A DNA stretch of 64,000 nt, taken from NCBI RefSeq assembly GCF_019417665.1, contig NZ_DXUU01000006.1, positions 22,491-86,490 of the forward strand, in the 5' to 3' direction. The translations under genes were made by a program, and so were the position numbers. Below are positions 33,634-42,017 of the stretch, piece after piece. The first letter of the stretch is position 1; the number at the start of each line of letters is the position of its first letter. Origin of the DNA: Ruminococcus sp. (GTDB taxonomy: Bacteria > Bacillota > Clostridia > Oscillospirales > Ruminococcaceae). A model generated the notes under the pieces. That model did no database searches. It worked only from the letters and a program-made list of their open reading frames with translations, and was not told the origin of the DNA.

Positions 33634-35877
33634 TTATGATGGTAAAAGTCTTGCAGCGCACACAGTGACATCATCGCGCCGGTTGCCGCCTGCAAAAATA
33701 TCCGCTTTCTGGCAAATTTCAGTAACGATTTGCTCCAGGTCACTGCTACTTTCCAAAAGCTGCCGGATCAGAGGGTAGGCATCCTCGCTGACTCCATCGG
33801 ACAGCATCAGAATGATATCATCTGGATAAAGGGAAACATGGCGGACAGCGGTTTCTCCCTCCGGCTCCAATCCCAGGGGAAAGGTCTGGGCACTGATGCG
33901 AGAAACCTTCCCAGCATGGCGAATGAGTGTGGCGGCAGCACCGGATTTCATCATGGTCAGTTCGCCGGCATCCAGGTCAAACTGTGCTACATCTAAGGTG
34001 GCAAAGGTTTCCTGAGGGGATTTTGTCAGCAGAAGTCCGTTCATCATCCGGACAGCAGCTGTGCCGGAAACGCCGCCGCTGATAAATTTTCGAAACATCT
34101 CTGTTGTCATGCGAGATTCCACGGCAGCGTTTTTTCCGGTGCCCATGCCGTCGGACAGAACCAGATAAGGATTTCCAGCATTGTCCGTAAATGCAATGGC
34201 AGTATCGCCGGAGATCGTCTCCTGGTGGGCATGGAGTGCAGAGGAATAGTGTTCCAGACGGTATTTCGGACGTTGACACAGCCGATACCGGACACAGTCT
34301 CCAGAATAAATGGGATCGAGTTCTTCCAGGGTCAGATTCAGGGATTCTGAGAGAATATGCCGGATGGTAGGCAGACAGCCGTCCAGTTCGTGATTCTGGC
34401 AGCACATTTCGATGATCATTCGTTCTGAGTTAGTGTAATACACAGCAGCGGAGTCACAGGGATAGCCATAGCGTATGAGGCGGCGGCGGACAGATTCGCT
34501 CAGTTCACTGCTGTATCGAACATGCAGCTGGCAGCTGGTCGATGTCAGCAGATCTTCAGCGGCAGCCAGCTGTTCCAAAAGTACTGTGCGGCTCTCGGCA
34601 GTACGTGCTGCTAAAAAACGTGCCTTACGGTGGTCTGCGGCATGCCGGGAGAATAGAGCACGGAGTCGTTCTGTGCGGCTGCAGTGGGCGAGCTCTGGCG
34701 GAACGGGAGGCAGATCCGCACCGGTGTGGGATTCCATCTTTCGGAATCCGGCGAGGGTCTCTTCATATTCCGATTCCCAGCAGCGCAGCTTGCTCCGGCA
34801 ACTGCCACAGACGGTTTCGCAGACTTCTCTGGTAATGTCTCGTGTTAGCTCTTCCTGGGGGAGCAGTGCAGCAATGGCATTGGTATCTTCCCGGACACTG
34901 TGGATGGCACTTGCCATATATTGCAAACGGGAAGAGATGGGCTGTGTGGAATCTGAACTGTCAGGCAGGTCGGTAACCAGCCATTTGTCCAGACAGGCAG
35001 CATCCAGGAATAAAAATGCTACGCTTCCCAAAAACAAATTGAGTACAGCGGAAAACTGGAGTAAGTCCGTACCGAAGGTAATGAGCGCCATGAGGGAAAA
35101 GAAGAAGAATACCGAAGCAATGGCAAATCGGTTTCTGTCAGAAAGATAGCCCACCAGAAGACCAGCCACCGGCAAGATGAGCATGGGCATCCCTGCATCC
35201 GGTGCGCCGAGAATGGTGCCGCAAGCCGTCAACGCACCGCAGATGACACCACCGGCACAGCGGAACTTTCGTGCACCGATGAGAGTGATAGCAGCACTGA
35301 TAACGCATCCGGCATTCATGGCAGGAATGCCATAACAGCTCAGTGCAGCGATGGTGAGGATCAGTACCACGGCGGCAGCACAGCCATCGGTGGAACGCAG
35401 CGGAATTTTTCCCGTTTTGCGCATACTATGAAATACAGCGTGCATGAAATAGGAGGCACATCCGGTGAGACCGGCAGTCATGGTATAGCCGATGACCTCC
35501 GCACCGCTAGCATGAAAAATCAGGGAAACGGCGATGCCTGAGAGGAAGACACAAAGTCCCGTGCTGCATGCCATACCGGCGGCAGTTTTTGGGGGGTGTT
35601 TCAGCATTCGCAGGCAGACCACGACGACCAGGGCGAACACCAGCGGCAGATTATCCAGCATAGTGCCGGAGAGCATGTACGAAATAAGGCTGCCCACGAG
35701 TACAGCAGCAGCACCCACTGAACTGAGATTGGCAGCAATGGCAATGGGGAGGGGTGAGGTCATAGTACCCACAAAGGTACCGGCGAGGAGCAGACCGGAG
35801 AGAAATCCGCCGCCTCCTTCCAGGGCAAAATGTGGAATACGAGGGCGGCGGAGAAGCTGGGGATTTTGATTGCGCAT
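33634..35877 (-). CDS. spoIIE: Stage II sporulation protein E, PP2C-type phosphatase
   Basis: The 747-residue product has about ten N-terminal membrane segments (residues 20-300, beginning FLSGLLLAGTFVG), a central region with CETVCGSCRSKLRCWE, and a C-terminal PP2C domain: YLVLSDGMGTGKNAA (metal-binding Asp), MMKSGAAATLI, DDIILMLSDGVSED, NRRDDVTVCAARL. This is the SpoIIE order. In Bacillus it dephosphorylates SpoIIAA to release sigma F in the forespore. The ATG at 35877 has AAAGGACG upstream. Its promoter shows the long spacing typical of Spo0A-activated genes. It implies that the organism can sporulate or descends from one that could. Confidence 0.95.
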   Translation of the reverse strand: MRNQNPQLLRRPRIPHFALEGGGGFLSGLLLAGTFVGTMTSPLPIAIAANLSSVGAAAVLVGSLISYMLSGTMLDNLPLVFALVVVVCLRMLKHPPKTAAGMACSTGLCVFLSGIAVSLIFHASGAEVIGYTMTAGLTGCASYFMHAVFHSMRKTGKIPLRSTDGCAAAVVLILTIAALSCYGIPAMNAGCVISAAITLIGARKFRCAGGVICGALTACGTILGAPDAGMPMLILPVAGLLVGYLSDRNRFAIASVFFFFSLMALITFGTDLLQFSAVLNLFLGSVAFLFLDAACLDKWLVTDLPDSSDSTQPISSRLQYMASAIHSVREDTNAIAALLPQEELTRDITREVCETVCGSCRSKLRCWESEYEETLAGFRKMESHTGADLPPVPPELAHCSRTERLRALFSRHAADHRKARFLAARTAESRTVLLEQLAAAEDLLTSTSCQLHVRYSSELSESVRRRLIRYGYPCDSAAVYYTNSERMIIEMCCQNHELDGCLPTIRHILSESLNLTLEELDPIYSGDCVRYRLCQRPKYRLEHYSSALHAHQETISGDTAIAFTDNAGNPYLVLSDGMGTGKNAAVESRMTTEMFRKFISGGVSGTAAVRMMNGLLLTKSPQETFATLDVAQFDLDAGELTMMKSGAAATLIRHAGKVSRISAQTFPLGLEPEGETAVRHVSLYPDDIILMLSDGVSEDAYPLIRQLLESSSDLEQIVTEICQKADIFAGGNRRDDVTVCAARLLPS

Positions 35878-35928
35878 GGCAGAGACGTCCTTTCTGTTGA
35901 AGATCCGTGTGATGATTTGGTATCCTCC

Positions 35929-35961
35929 ATTATAACGGATGGGCAAAAAAATATCTGTCAG
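35929..35961 (-). promoter_or_regulatory. spoIIE promoter with 21-bp spacing
   Basis: On the minus strand CTGACA (35961-35956) and TATAAT (35934-35929) are 21 bp apart. Bacillus subtilis spoIIE and spoIIG promoters also have 21-22 bp spacers and need Spo0A bound at the -35. The complementary strand at the -35 reads TGTCAGA, five of seven bases of a 0A box (TGTCGAA). Spo0A control is inferred. Confidence 0.55.
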
Positions 35962-36087
35962 AATCCACCGTGGATTTTTAGGACTTGTTTGGAAAATCTG
36001 CGGTGACAGGACGGGCAATCAAAGGAAGGCTCGTTTCCGGTCAAATGGTCGGCAAATGTAATCAGATTTCCCTTTTCTGGGCGATGC

Positions 36088-36115
36088 TTGACATTTCGGG
36101 GAAGTCTGTTATAAT
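36088..36115 (+). promoter_or_regulatory. Promoter for NusG-II / Gx-transporter operon
   Basis: TTGACA (36088-36093) and TATAAT (36110-36115) with a 16 bp spacer. Confidence 0.75.
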
Positions 36116-36161
36116 TGAAAGTGATATATTGTAAGTGAGCGATAAGAAGGGTGGTGTGACA

Positions 36162-36557
36162 GTGCAGAAACAGCGTATTCTGTGTTTTGTGATCGCAGCT
36201 GCAATTATTGCAGGTGTCGGAGGATGGACAATTTGGCGGCAGGTACAGCAGAAGAAAAGTGCCATTGGCATAGCAGAAATATCTGTAGATGGTGAAGTGT
36301 TGTACACTTATGATCTGGGAAAAACGTATGCTGTACCGGAGCGAATCTTCATACCAGAGGGGACGGAGGACAACGTCATTGAGATCGGGACAGGCTATGT
36401 TCAGATGGTATCCGCATCCTGTCCGGATCATCTCTGCGTCAAGACAGGGCAGATCTCGAAGCCAGGGGAGTCTATCATTTGCCTGCCCCACCGTGTTATG
36501 ATCACTATTGTGGAAAGAGGAACCGGAAATGCAGACGCAATCGACGCTCAGACGTAA
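36162..36557 (+). CDS. NusG domain II-type membrane-anchored protein
   Basis: The 131-residue product has one N-terminal membrane segment (ILCFVIAAAIIAGVGGWTIW) and a small extracytoplasmic beta domain with VIEIGTGYVQMVSASCPDHL and CVKTGQISKPGESIICLPHR, the NusG_II family (PF07009). Its role is unknown; it often lies beside Gx-transporter or FMN-binding proteins and may assist redox or isoprenoid functions. GTG at 36162 has AGAAGGGTGG upstream; two in-frame GTGs earlier are possible. The next gene overlaps its 3' end by 29 bp. Confidence 0.8.
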   Translation: MQKQRILCFVIAAAIIAGVGGWTIWRQVQQKKSAIGIAEISVDGEVLYTYDLGKTYAVPERIFIPEGTEDNVIEIGTGYVQMVSASCPDHLCVKTGQISKPGESIICLPHRVMITIVERGTGNADAIDAQT

Positions 36558-37041
36558 TATCCGCTGTGGATTATATGCCTGTATGGCGCTGACGCTGTTT
36601 TTGGTGGAGGCACAGATTCCGCTGCCGGTGCCGCTGCCGGGGGTAAAATTGGGGCTTGCCAATGCAGTGACGCTGCTTGTTATGGAACTGGAACGCCCCA
36701 GAGATGCTCTGGCGGTGCTGCTGGTACGGATCATGTTAAGCGGACTGTTCTGCGGTCAGCCGGTGATGCTGTTGTATTCCTTGTGCGGTGGTCTGCTGAG
36801 TTCCTGCGGCATGGCCTTGCTCCATCGGGTGCTGTCCCGGAATCTGTGGTTTGTGAGTATGGTGGGGTCGATCCTGCACATCGTGGGGCAGTTGGTCATG
36901 GCGGCGCTTTTGATGGGGACAACGCTTGTGGCGAATTATTTTCCGATACTGGTGTTATTTGCAGTGCCGGCAGGGGTGTTCAATGGATGGGCAGTGACGT
37001 ATGTGGCAGGACATGCGAGGAAATTATTGTCAAATGGGTGA
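36529..37041 (+). CDS. Gx transporter family protein (heptaprenyl diphosphate synthase component I-like)
   Basis: The 170-residue product has five or six membrane segments and the signature PLPGVKLGLANAVTLL (the 'Gx' motif). The fold is like S components of ECF transporters. It was once annotated as component I of heptaprenyl diphosphate synthase because of neighbours; the substrate is unknown. ATG at 36529 follows AAGAGGAACC. It is translationally linked to the NusG-II protein, a conserved pairing in Firmicutes. Confidence 0.85.
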   Translation: MQTQSTLRRNIRCGLYACMALTLFLVEAQIPLPVPLPGVKLGLANAVTLLVMELERPRDALAVLLVRIMLSGLFCGQPVMLLYSLCGGLLSSCGMALLHRVLSRNLWFVSMVGSILHIVGQLVMAALLMGTTLVANYFPILVLFAVPAGVFNGWAVTYVAGHARKLLSNG

Positions 37042-37094
37042 TTGACATGGGTGGAAAAATATGCTACAATAAAGAAAATATTGTCACATGTGAC
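37042..37094 (+). promoter_or_regulatory. Promoter and palindromic site for LRR-dockerin gene
   Basis: TTGACA (37042-37047), 17 bp spacer, TACAAT (37065-37070). A perfect 12-bp palindrome GTCACATGTGAC (37083-37094) lies just after the expected start of transcription, where a bound repressor would block it. The regulator is unknown. Confidence 0.65.
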
Positions 37095-37127
37095 GTGCTT
37101 TGAAAAAATGATATAGGAGGTATTAAA

Positions 37128-39317
37128 ATGAGAACGATGAAAAAGCGGATAATGACTATGTTAATGGCAGTGATTTTCACCCTTGCAGTGTTCGTTGGAC
37201 AACCATTCCTGTATACCGATCTTATTGCATCTGCTTTGCAGGAAACAGATGGTTGGATGTGGGAGGATGCCAGTGATGGTTCGGCTGTCATTTGTGATTA
37301 TGTAGGAACTGATGAGAGTGTCACAATTCCGACACAGATTTCCACAAGCGACGCATATGGTGGAACTCCTAAGACAAAACCGGTTCATACAATCGGCGCA
37401 ATTGGCGGTTATTTTCAGCCCAATAGTACGGTGACCAGCGTAAGAATAAGAAAAACTCTCACCGGTATGGTATGCAGTCCATTTTGCACCTGGAAACGAC
37501 TTACTCGATTTACCGTGGATGATGACAATGAAGTATACTCTGATATAGACGGCGTGCTGTTCAATAAAACAAAAACGGAACTTGTTTGTTATCCTGCTGG
37601 CAGGCAGGGGGCTTATACGATCCCTGATGGTGTTACTTCTATTGGCTATGGAGCGTTCAGAGGCTGTACTGGTCTTACTGCCGTTTCGATACCGGATAGC
37701 GTAACGCATATAGATATGAATGCTTTTATGAACTGTTCTTCTTTGCAGGAAGTGATGATCCCCGACACTGTAACAGAAATAGAGGACGATGCGTTTGATG
37801 GGTGTTCAGCCCTGTCCTCGGTAAAGATCGGCAGAGGTATCACCGCACTGATAGGAATATTTAAGAATTGCACCGCTTTGACTGCTGTGACAATTCCGGA
37901 TAATGTTGTGACGATCGGCAGCGCATTCGAGGGCTGCGAGAATCTTGTTTCAGTACAACTGCCAAAGAATATCACTGTACTTCTCGGCACTTTTAACGGA
38001 TGCACTAAGCTGTCTTCCATTGCACTGCCAGACAGCCTTACGAAAATCGGCGAGGATACATTTTGTAACTGCAAAAGTCTTCGATCTGTGGACATTCCGG
38101 CTAGTGTTACGGAAATCCGAAATTCAGCATTTGAAGGATGCTCAAATTTGACTTCGGTGAAAATGCAGGATGGATTGAAATACATCGGATGGTATGCTTT
38201 TCGTCAATGCAGCAGTCTGACAGATATCATAATCCCAAAAAGTGTAGATGGTATTGGTATTGAAGCTTTTTCGCTATGTACCAGTCTGAATTCAGTGACG
38301 ATATATAATCCTGGCTGTACCATAATCGAAGGATACCGAACGATCAATAATGGCTACTCAGACGCACTTATTCGATTCGATTATAGCGGTACGATTTATG
38401 GCTATGCCAATTCTACAGCACAGGAGTATGCCGAACAATGCAGGTACAAATTTGTTTCCCTGGGGAATGATTATGACTATAAATACAAAGTTAACTCAGA
38501 CGGACAGAACGTAACGCTTACGGGCTACACCGGCTCCGATACGGAAATTGTAATACCTTCCACTATTTTTGGAATGCTTGTAACTGTAATAGGAGAGGAT
38601 CTTTTCGAAGGGAATAAAAATTTGGTTTCTGTTACGATACCGGATGGAGTCACCAGTATTGAAGATAGCGCCTTCAGAAATTGTACGAATCTCCAGGTGT
38701 TGTCTATGCCGAAAAGTCTTGAAACTATTGGGAATTGTGCTTTTTCAGGTTGTTCAGGTCTGACCAATATATCTATACCTGAAAGTACTGAAAGTATCGG
38801 ATATGGTGCTTTCAACTGTTGTGAAAAACTTAGTTCTGCAACAATATACAACCGGGACTGTAAAATTGATGACAGACTGGGGTGCGCAATATGCAATGGC
38901 GTGAATACAGAGGGTGTATTTTTTACCGGGACGATCTTCGGACACGCTAACTCTACTGCACAATCATACGCTGAAAAATATGGATTTCCATTTGAAGAAA
39001 TCAGTGAAACAGATACTACTACAACTGTAACAGAATCCACAACAACGCAACTTACTACAAATACAACAAGTGCTTCTTCTGCCACCTCTATTTCTGCCAA
39101 CCCCGACATCCTCTACGGCGACACTAACCTAGACGGCAGAGTAGACATCACCGACGCCGTGCTCCTAAACAAAGCCGCCGCCGGAGCCGTGACCTTGAAC
39201 GATCGGGCAGCTGCAAACGCCGACTGCAACGGCAACAGCGAACTGGGCAATGATGATGCCCTCATTCTCCTGAAATTCCTGGTACACCTCGTTAACACCC
39301 TGCCCTATACTGAATAA
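37128..39317 (+). CDS. BspA-like leucine-rich repeat protein with C-terminal dockerin
   Basis: The 729-residue product has a signal peptide (residues 1 to about 37). A long array of LRR_5 repeats follows, in which units such as IPDGVTSIGYGAFRGCTGLT, IPDSVTHIDMNAFMNCSSLQ and MPKSLETIGNCAFSGCSGLT recur about every 23 residues (about 85-620). A Thr-rich linker leads to a dockerin (about 660-725; GDTNLDGRVDITDAVLL, NADCNGNSELGNDDALILL). LRR_5 proteins bind proteins or glycans on surfaces. Here the dockerin would place the array on a scaffoldin. No catalytic domain is seen. AGGAGG precedes the ATG. Confidence 0.9.
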   Translation: MRTMKKRIMTMLMAVIFTLAVFVGQPFLYTDLIASALQETDGWMWEDASDGSAVICDYVGTDESVTIPTQISTSDAYGGTPKTKPVHTIGAIGGYFQPNSTVTSVRIRKTLTGMVCSPFCTWKRLTRFTVDDDNEVYSDIDGVLFNKTKTELVCYPAGRQGAYTIPDGVTSIGYGAFRGCTGLTAVSIPDSVTHIDMNAFMNCSSLQEVMIPDTVTEIEDDAFDGCSALSSVKIGRGITALIGIFKNCTALTAVTIPDNVVTIGSAFEGCENLVSVQLPKNITVLLGTFNGCTKLSSIALPDSLTKIGEDTFCNCKSLRSVDIPASVTEIRNSAFEGCSNLTSVKMQDGLKYIGWYAFRQCSSLTDIIIPKSVDGIGIEAFSLCTSLNSVTIYNPGCTIIEGYRTINNGYSDALIRFDYSGTIYGYANSTAQEYAEQCRYKFVSLGNDYDYKYKVNSDGQNVTLTGYTGSDTEIVIPSTIFGMLVTVIGEDLFEGNKNLVSVTIPDGVTSIEDSAFRNCTNLQVLSMPKSLETIGNCAFSGCSGLTNISIPESTESIGYGAFNCCEKLSSATIYNRDCKIDDRLGCAICNGVNTEGVFFTGTIFGHANSTAQSYAEKYGFPFEEISETDTTTTVTESTTTQLTTNTTSASSATSISANPDILYGDTNLDGRVDITDAVLLNKAAAGAVTLNDRAAANADCNGNSELGNDDALILLKFLVHLVNTLPYTE

Positions 39318-39323
39318 CGGATA

Positions 39324-39364
39324 AAAAACGGCATACCGTCTTTCCCCGACGGTATGCCGTTTTT
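39324..39364. terminator. Bidirectional terminator after LRR-dockerin gene
   Basis: AAAAACGGCATACCGTC and its exact complement flank a seven-base loop; the T run serves the + transcript and could also end the minus-strand ABC operon. Confidence 0.9.
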
Positions 39365-39390
39365 GCTGTTTGTAGATTTGAAAGTTGTCT

Positions 39391-40149
39391 TTATTGGTAA
39401 TGTGCTAAGAATTGGCGTGTGCGTTCTTGTTCCGGATGGTCAAAAATCTGTTCCGGTGTGCCTTCTTCTACAATATAACCGTCTGCCATAAAGATGACCC
39501 GGTTGGAAATCGCTTTTGCAAAGCTCATTTCATGGGTTACGATGACCATGGTCATGTGATCCTCTGCAAGAAGCCGGATGACTTCTAGAATTTCGCCAGT
39601 CAGCTCCGGGTCGAGCGCTGAAGTTGGCTCATCGAAAAAGAGGATAGACGGAGACATGGCGAGGGCACGGACAATTGCCACACGCTGCTGCTGACCGCCG
39701 GAAAGCTCGCAGGGGTAGGACTTTGCTTTGTTTGCCAGTCCCACTTTTTCCAGAAGCTCCATGGCGGTTTTTTTAGCTTCCGCTTTGCTTTTCTTCAGGA
39801 TGATCCGGGGCGCTTCTGTGATATTCCGCAGAACGGAATAGTGGGGGAATAAGTTGAAATTCTGGAATACCAGACCGAAATAGTGCTGGATTTCCCGGAA
39901 ATCTGCTCGCTGCGCATAAACTGGCTTTTTTCCGATTTCCGCAGTAACAGCGGTTTTTCCCATGTAGGAAATAGAACCGGCAGAAAGCGTTTCTAAAAAG
40001 GTGCAGCAGCGCAGCAATGTGGATTTTCCTGAACCGGAGGGACCGATGATGGAAAGCACTTCACCGGGCTGTACAGAAAATGAAATATCTTTGAGCACCT
40101 GTACATCCTGAAATTGTTTTTGCAGGTGACTGACTTCTAAATAGTTCAC
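39391..40149 (-). CDS. Polar amino acid ABC transporter, ATP-binding protein
   Basis: The 252-residue product has Walker A GPSGSGKST, the signature LSGGQQQR, Walker B ILFFDEPTSALD and the switch His in VIVTHEM. It matches the GlnQ/HisP group. There is an inserted stretch after Walker A (about residues 65-85) before the Q loop, which is longer than in the second system at 43578. It is the last gene of the minus-strand operon with its permease and binding protein. Confidence 0.93.
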   Translation of the reverse strand: MNYLEVSHLQKQFQDVQVLKDISFSVQPGEVLSIIGPSGSGKSTLLRCCTFLETLSAGSISYMGKTAVTAEIGKKPVYAQRADFREIQHYFGLVFQNFNLFPHYSVLRNITEAPRIILKKSKAEAKKTAMELLEKVGLANKAKSYPCELSGGQQQRVAIVRALAMSPSILFFDEPTSALDPELTGEILEVIRLLAEDHMTMVIVTHEMSFAKAISNRVIFMADGYIVEEGTPEQIFDHPEQERTRQFLAHYQ

Positions 40150-40159
40150 AGGACACCTC

Positions 40160-40813
40160 CTAGATCTTGTAATAGTTCAGCCGTTTTTCCAGAAGCGACA
40201 TGAGACCGGCAACCAGCAAATTGAAAACATAGTAGAAAATGGCTGCTGCCAGATAGGGCAGCATGGAGGTCTCCGATGCTGCGATCATGGAGGTTTCCGT
40301 GAACAGCTCAATATAGGAAATAGCGAAGGCAAGGGAAGTGTCCTTGACCAGTGTAATCGATTCGTTTGTCACTGCCGGGAGAACACGTTTGACCATCTGA
40401 GGCGTAATGATCCGCAGGAATGTCTGAAAGCGGCTGTATCCCAGGATCTTGGCAGCTTCATGCTGTCCCACCGGAATGGATTGAATGCCGCTGCGAAAAA
40501 TTTCTGCAAAATAGGCGGCATAGTTGAGGGAAAAAGCGATGATGACTGCCCAGAAGCGGTAGCTCGTGGTCAGGGGCAGACCAAATACAAAATATTTTCC
40601 GAAGTAGATCACCAGAAGCTGGAGCATCAGCGGCGTGCCGCGTACTACGGAAATATAAAACTTCATGATCCATTGGATGGGTTTCCATGCGTACATTCTT
40701 GCAACACAGATCAGCAGTCCCAGTGGCATGGAAAAGAGCAGCGTCAATAGGAAGATACAAATGGAGCGAAGCATACTGTCCCCCAGCTGGGCGACAATTT
40801 GAAAAAAAGACAT
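40160..40813 (-). CDS. Polar amino acid ABC transporter, permease
   Basis: The 217-residue product has about five membrane segments, the HisM-type start SMLRSICIFLLTLLFSMPLG, VVRGTPLMLQLLVIYFG, and the coupling motif YAAYFAEIFRSGIQSIPVGQ (EAA-like loop) next to EAAKILGYSRFQTFLRI. It should form a homodimer channel. Its gene lies between the ATPase and binding protein genes with 10-21 bp gaps. Confidence 0.93.
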   Translation of the reverse strand: MSFFQIVAQLGDSMLRSICIFLLTLLFSMPLGLLICVARMYAWKPIQWIMKFYISVVRGTPLMLQLLVIYFGKYFVFGLPLTTSYRFWAVIIAFSLNYAAYFAEIFRSGIQSIPVGQHEAAKILGYSRFQTFLRIITPQMVKRVLPAVTNESITLVKDTSLAFAISYIELFTETSMIAASETSMLPYLAAAIFYYVFNLLVAGLMSLLEKRLNYYKI

Positions 40814-40834
40814 GGTGTTTCCTTTCGCTTTGGG

Positions 40835-41632
40835 TTACTGGATGACAGAATCGCTCAGATCCCATTTTTCGGCGATCTCTGCAAAGGTGCCGTCTTCACG
40901 CATTTCGTCCAGGGTTTTCTGCACCTTGTCCCGCAGCTCGGTGTTATCCTTGGCAAATCCGATAGCATACTGCTCTGCAGAGAGAACGGTATCCAGAATG
41001 ACATAGTCACCGTCACGAGATTCCATCTGATAGTTTGCAACGCCAATATCCATGGCAATGGCATCTACGGCATTGGAATCCAAGTTCATGAATGCTGTGT
41101 TATAGTCGGAAACCACCACCAGTTCCTTGAAGGAATCAGTCAGCGCCTTATTTTCATCCTCTTCCAGGGCGTCCTCTGCGGAGGAGTCTGTCTGTACAGC
41201 AACGCCCTTTCCTGCCAGATCGTCAAAGGTAGCAATACCACTGTCTGCCTTTACTACAAAAACCTGGGAGTTGTCCACATATGGCTCTGTCCAGGCATAG
41301 TCATTTTCACGACCGTTCATGGTGAATCCATTCCAGATACAGCTGATGGTGCCGGAATTCAGTTCCATATCCTTGGCGTTCCAGTCGATGGGCTGCTTTA
41401 CCAACTCCCAGTCGTTGCGCTTGCAGACCTCTGCTGCCAGATCCAGATCAAAGCCTACATACTCGCCACTTTCGTCCTGGTAGCCATAGGGCGGAAATGC
41501 TGCATCAAAGCCTACAATAAACTTTTCCTTGCCGCTGTCAGATGCGGAGTCGCTGCCGCATCCTGCAAAGGGGAGAAGCATTGTCATGGCAGCTGCCGCT
41601 GCAAAGGTACGTTTCATGAAAGTGTTTTTCAT
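40835..41632 (-). CDS. Polar amino acid ABC transporter, substrate-binding lipoprotein (normal topology)
   Basis: The 265-residue product has a lipobox PFAGC (Cys25) and an SBP_bac_3 domain in the usual order. Lobe 1 comes first (FIVGFDAAFPPYGYQDESGE, YVGFDLDLAAEV, GRENDYAWTEPY), then lobe 2 (FDDLAGKGVAVQTDSS, VDAIAMDIGVANYQ, QYAIGFAKDNTELRDKV). It captures a polar amino acid at the outer membrane face and hands it to the permease. AAGGAG precedes the ATG. It is a useful within-window reference for the rearranged protein at 42018. Confidence 0.93.
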   Translation of the reverse strand: MKNTFMKRTFAAAAAMTMLLPFAGCGSDSASDSGKEKFIVGFDAAFPPYGYQDESGEYVGFDLDLAAEVCKRNDWELVKQPIDWNAKDMELNSGTISCIWNGFTMNGRENDYAWTEPYVDNSQVFVVKADSGIATFDDLAGKGVAVQTDSSAEDALEEDENKALTDSFKELVVVSDYNTAFMNLDSNAVDAIAMDIGVANYQMESRDGDYVILDTVLSAEQYAIGFAKDNTELRDKVQKTLDEMREDGTFAEIAEKWDLSDSVIQ

Positions 41633-41683
41633 CGTTACATTACTCCTTTTTCATTTTAAAAATGGTGGTCTCAAAACAATATT

Positions 41684-41712
41684 ATTATAACATGGAAAAA
41701 ACAATGTGTCAA
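41684..41712 (-). promoter_or_regulatory. Promoter for minus-strand amino acid ABC operon
   Basis: On the minus strand a perfect TTGACA (41712-41707), 17 bp spacer and TATAAT (41689-41684). Confidence 0.8.
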
Positions 41713-41910
41713 CTGCATTGGAAGGAATCTGGATACACAAAAAGGAATACAAAAACGCAGTGTATCTGGAAATGAGTATTTTTTCTTGTCAAATCAAATT
41801 GGATTTTTCCAATTTGTCTGCTGATGCAGGATGCTTTGCGATGGAAAAGGAATAATTCCCCAGAGATTCGTACACAAAAATCAAAATATTCGGAAACTCG
41901 GAAAAATGAC
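41713..41910. other. Intergenic control region between divergent ABC operons
   Basis: This 200-base A/T-rich stretch holds no convincing gene. Two inverted repeats stand out: GATACAC/GTGTATC (41732-41738 and 41760-41766), and CAAATTGGA-TTTT-TCCAATTTG (41795-41816). Either could be an operator for a regulator of the flanking operons. No T-box or riboswitch was recognised; the leaders are too short for one. Confidence 0.45.
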
Positions 41911-41939
41911 TTGCTTTTTTTCTTGATTTCGATTATAAT
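41911..41939 (+). promoter_or_regulatory. Promoter for plus-strand amino acid ABC operon
   Basis: TTGCTT (41911-41916) and TATAAT (41934-41939) with a 17 bp spacer. Confidence 0.7.
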
Positions 41940-42017
41940 AGTAGTTAATTTGTGATCGGTTCTGCGTCAAACTTTGGTATGTCGTCTGACCGAGAAAATC
42001 AGAAAGGAAGATCTTAT

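Noticed and set aside
35962..35976. Palindrome AATCCACCGTGGATT near spoIIE as a terminator
   Set aside because: The loop would be a single base, so it cannot form an RNA hairpin as written; it may be only a DNA site.
35980..36060. Possible third copy of element R2
   Set aside because: Only a short stretch (GGACTTGTTTGG) resembles the R2 end, and no inverted partner end was found.
41733..41766. Possible T-box or riboswitch before the amino acid ABC operons
   Set aside because: Leaders between promoter and start codon are only about 45 and 70 bases, with no conserved core sequences.
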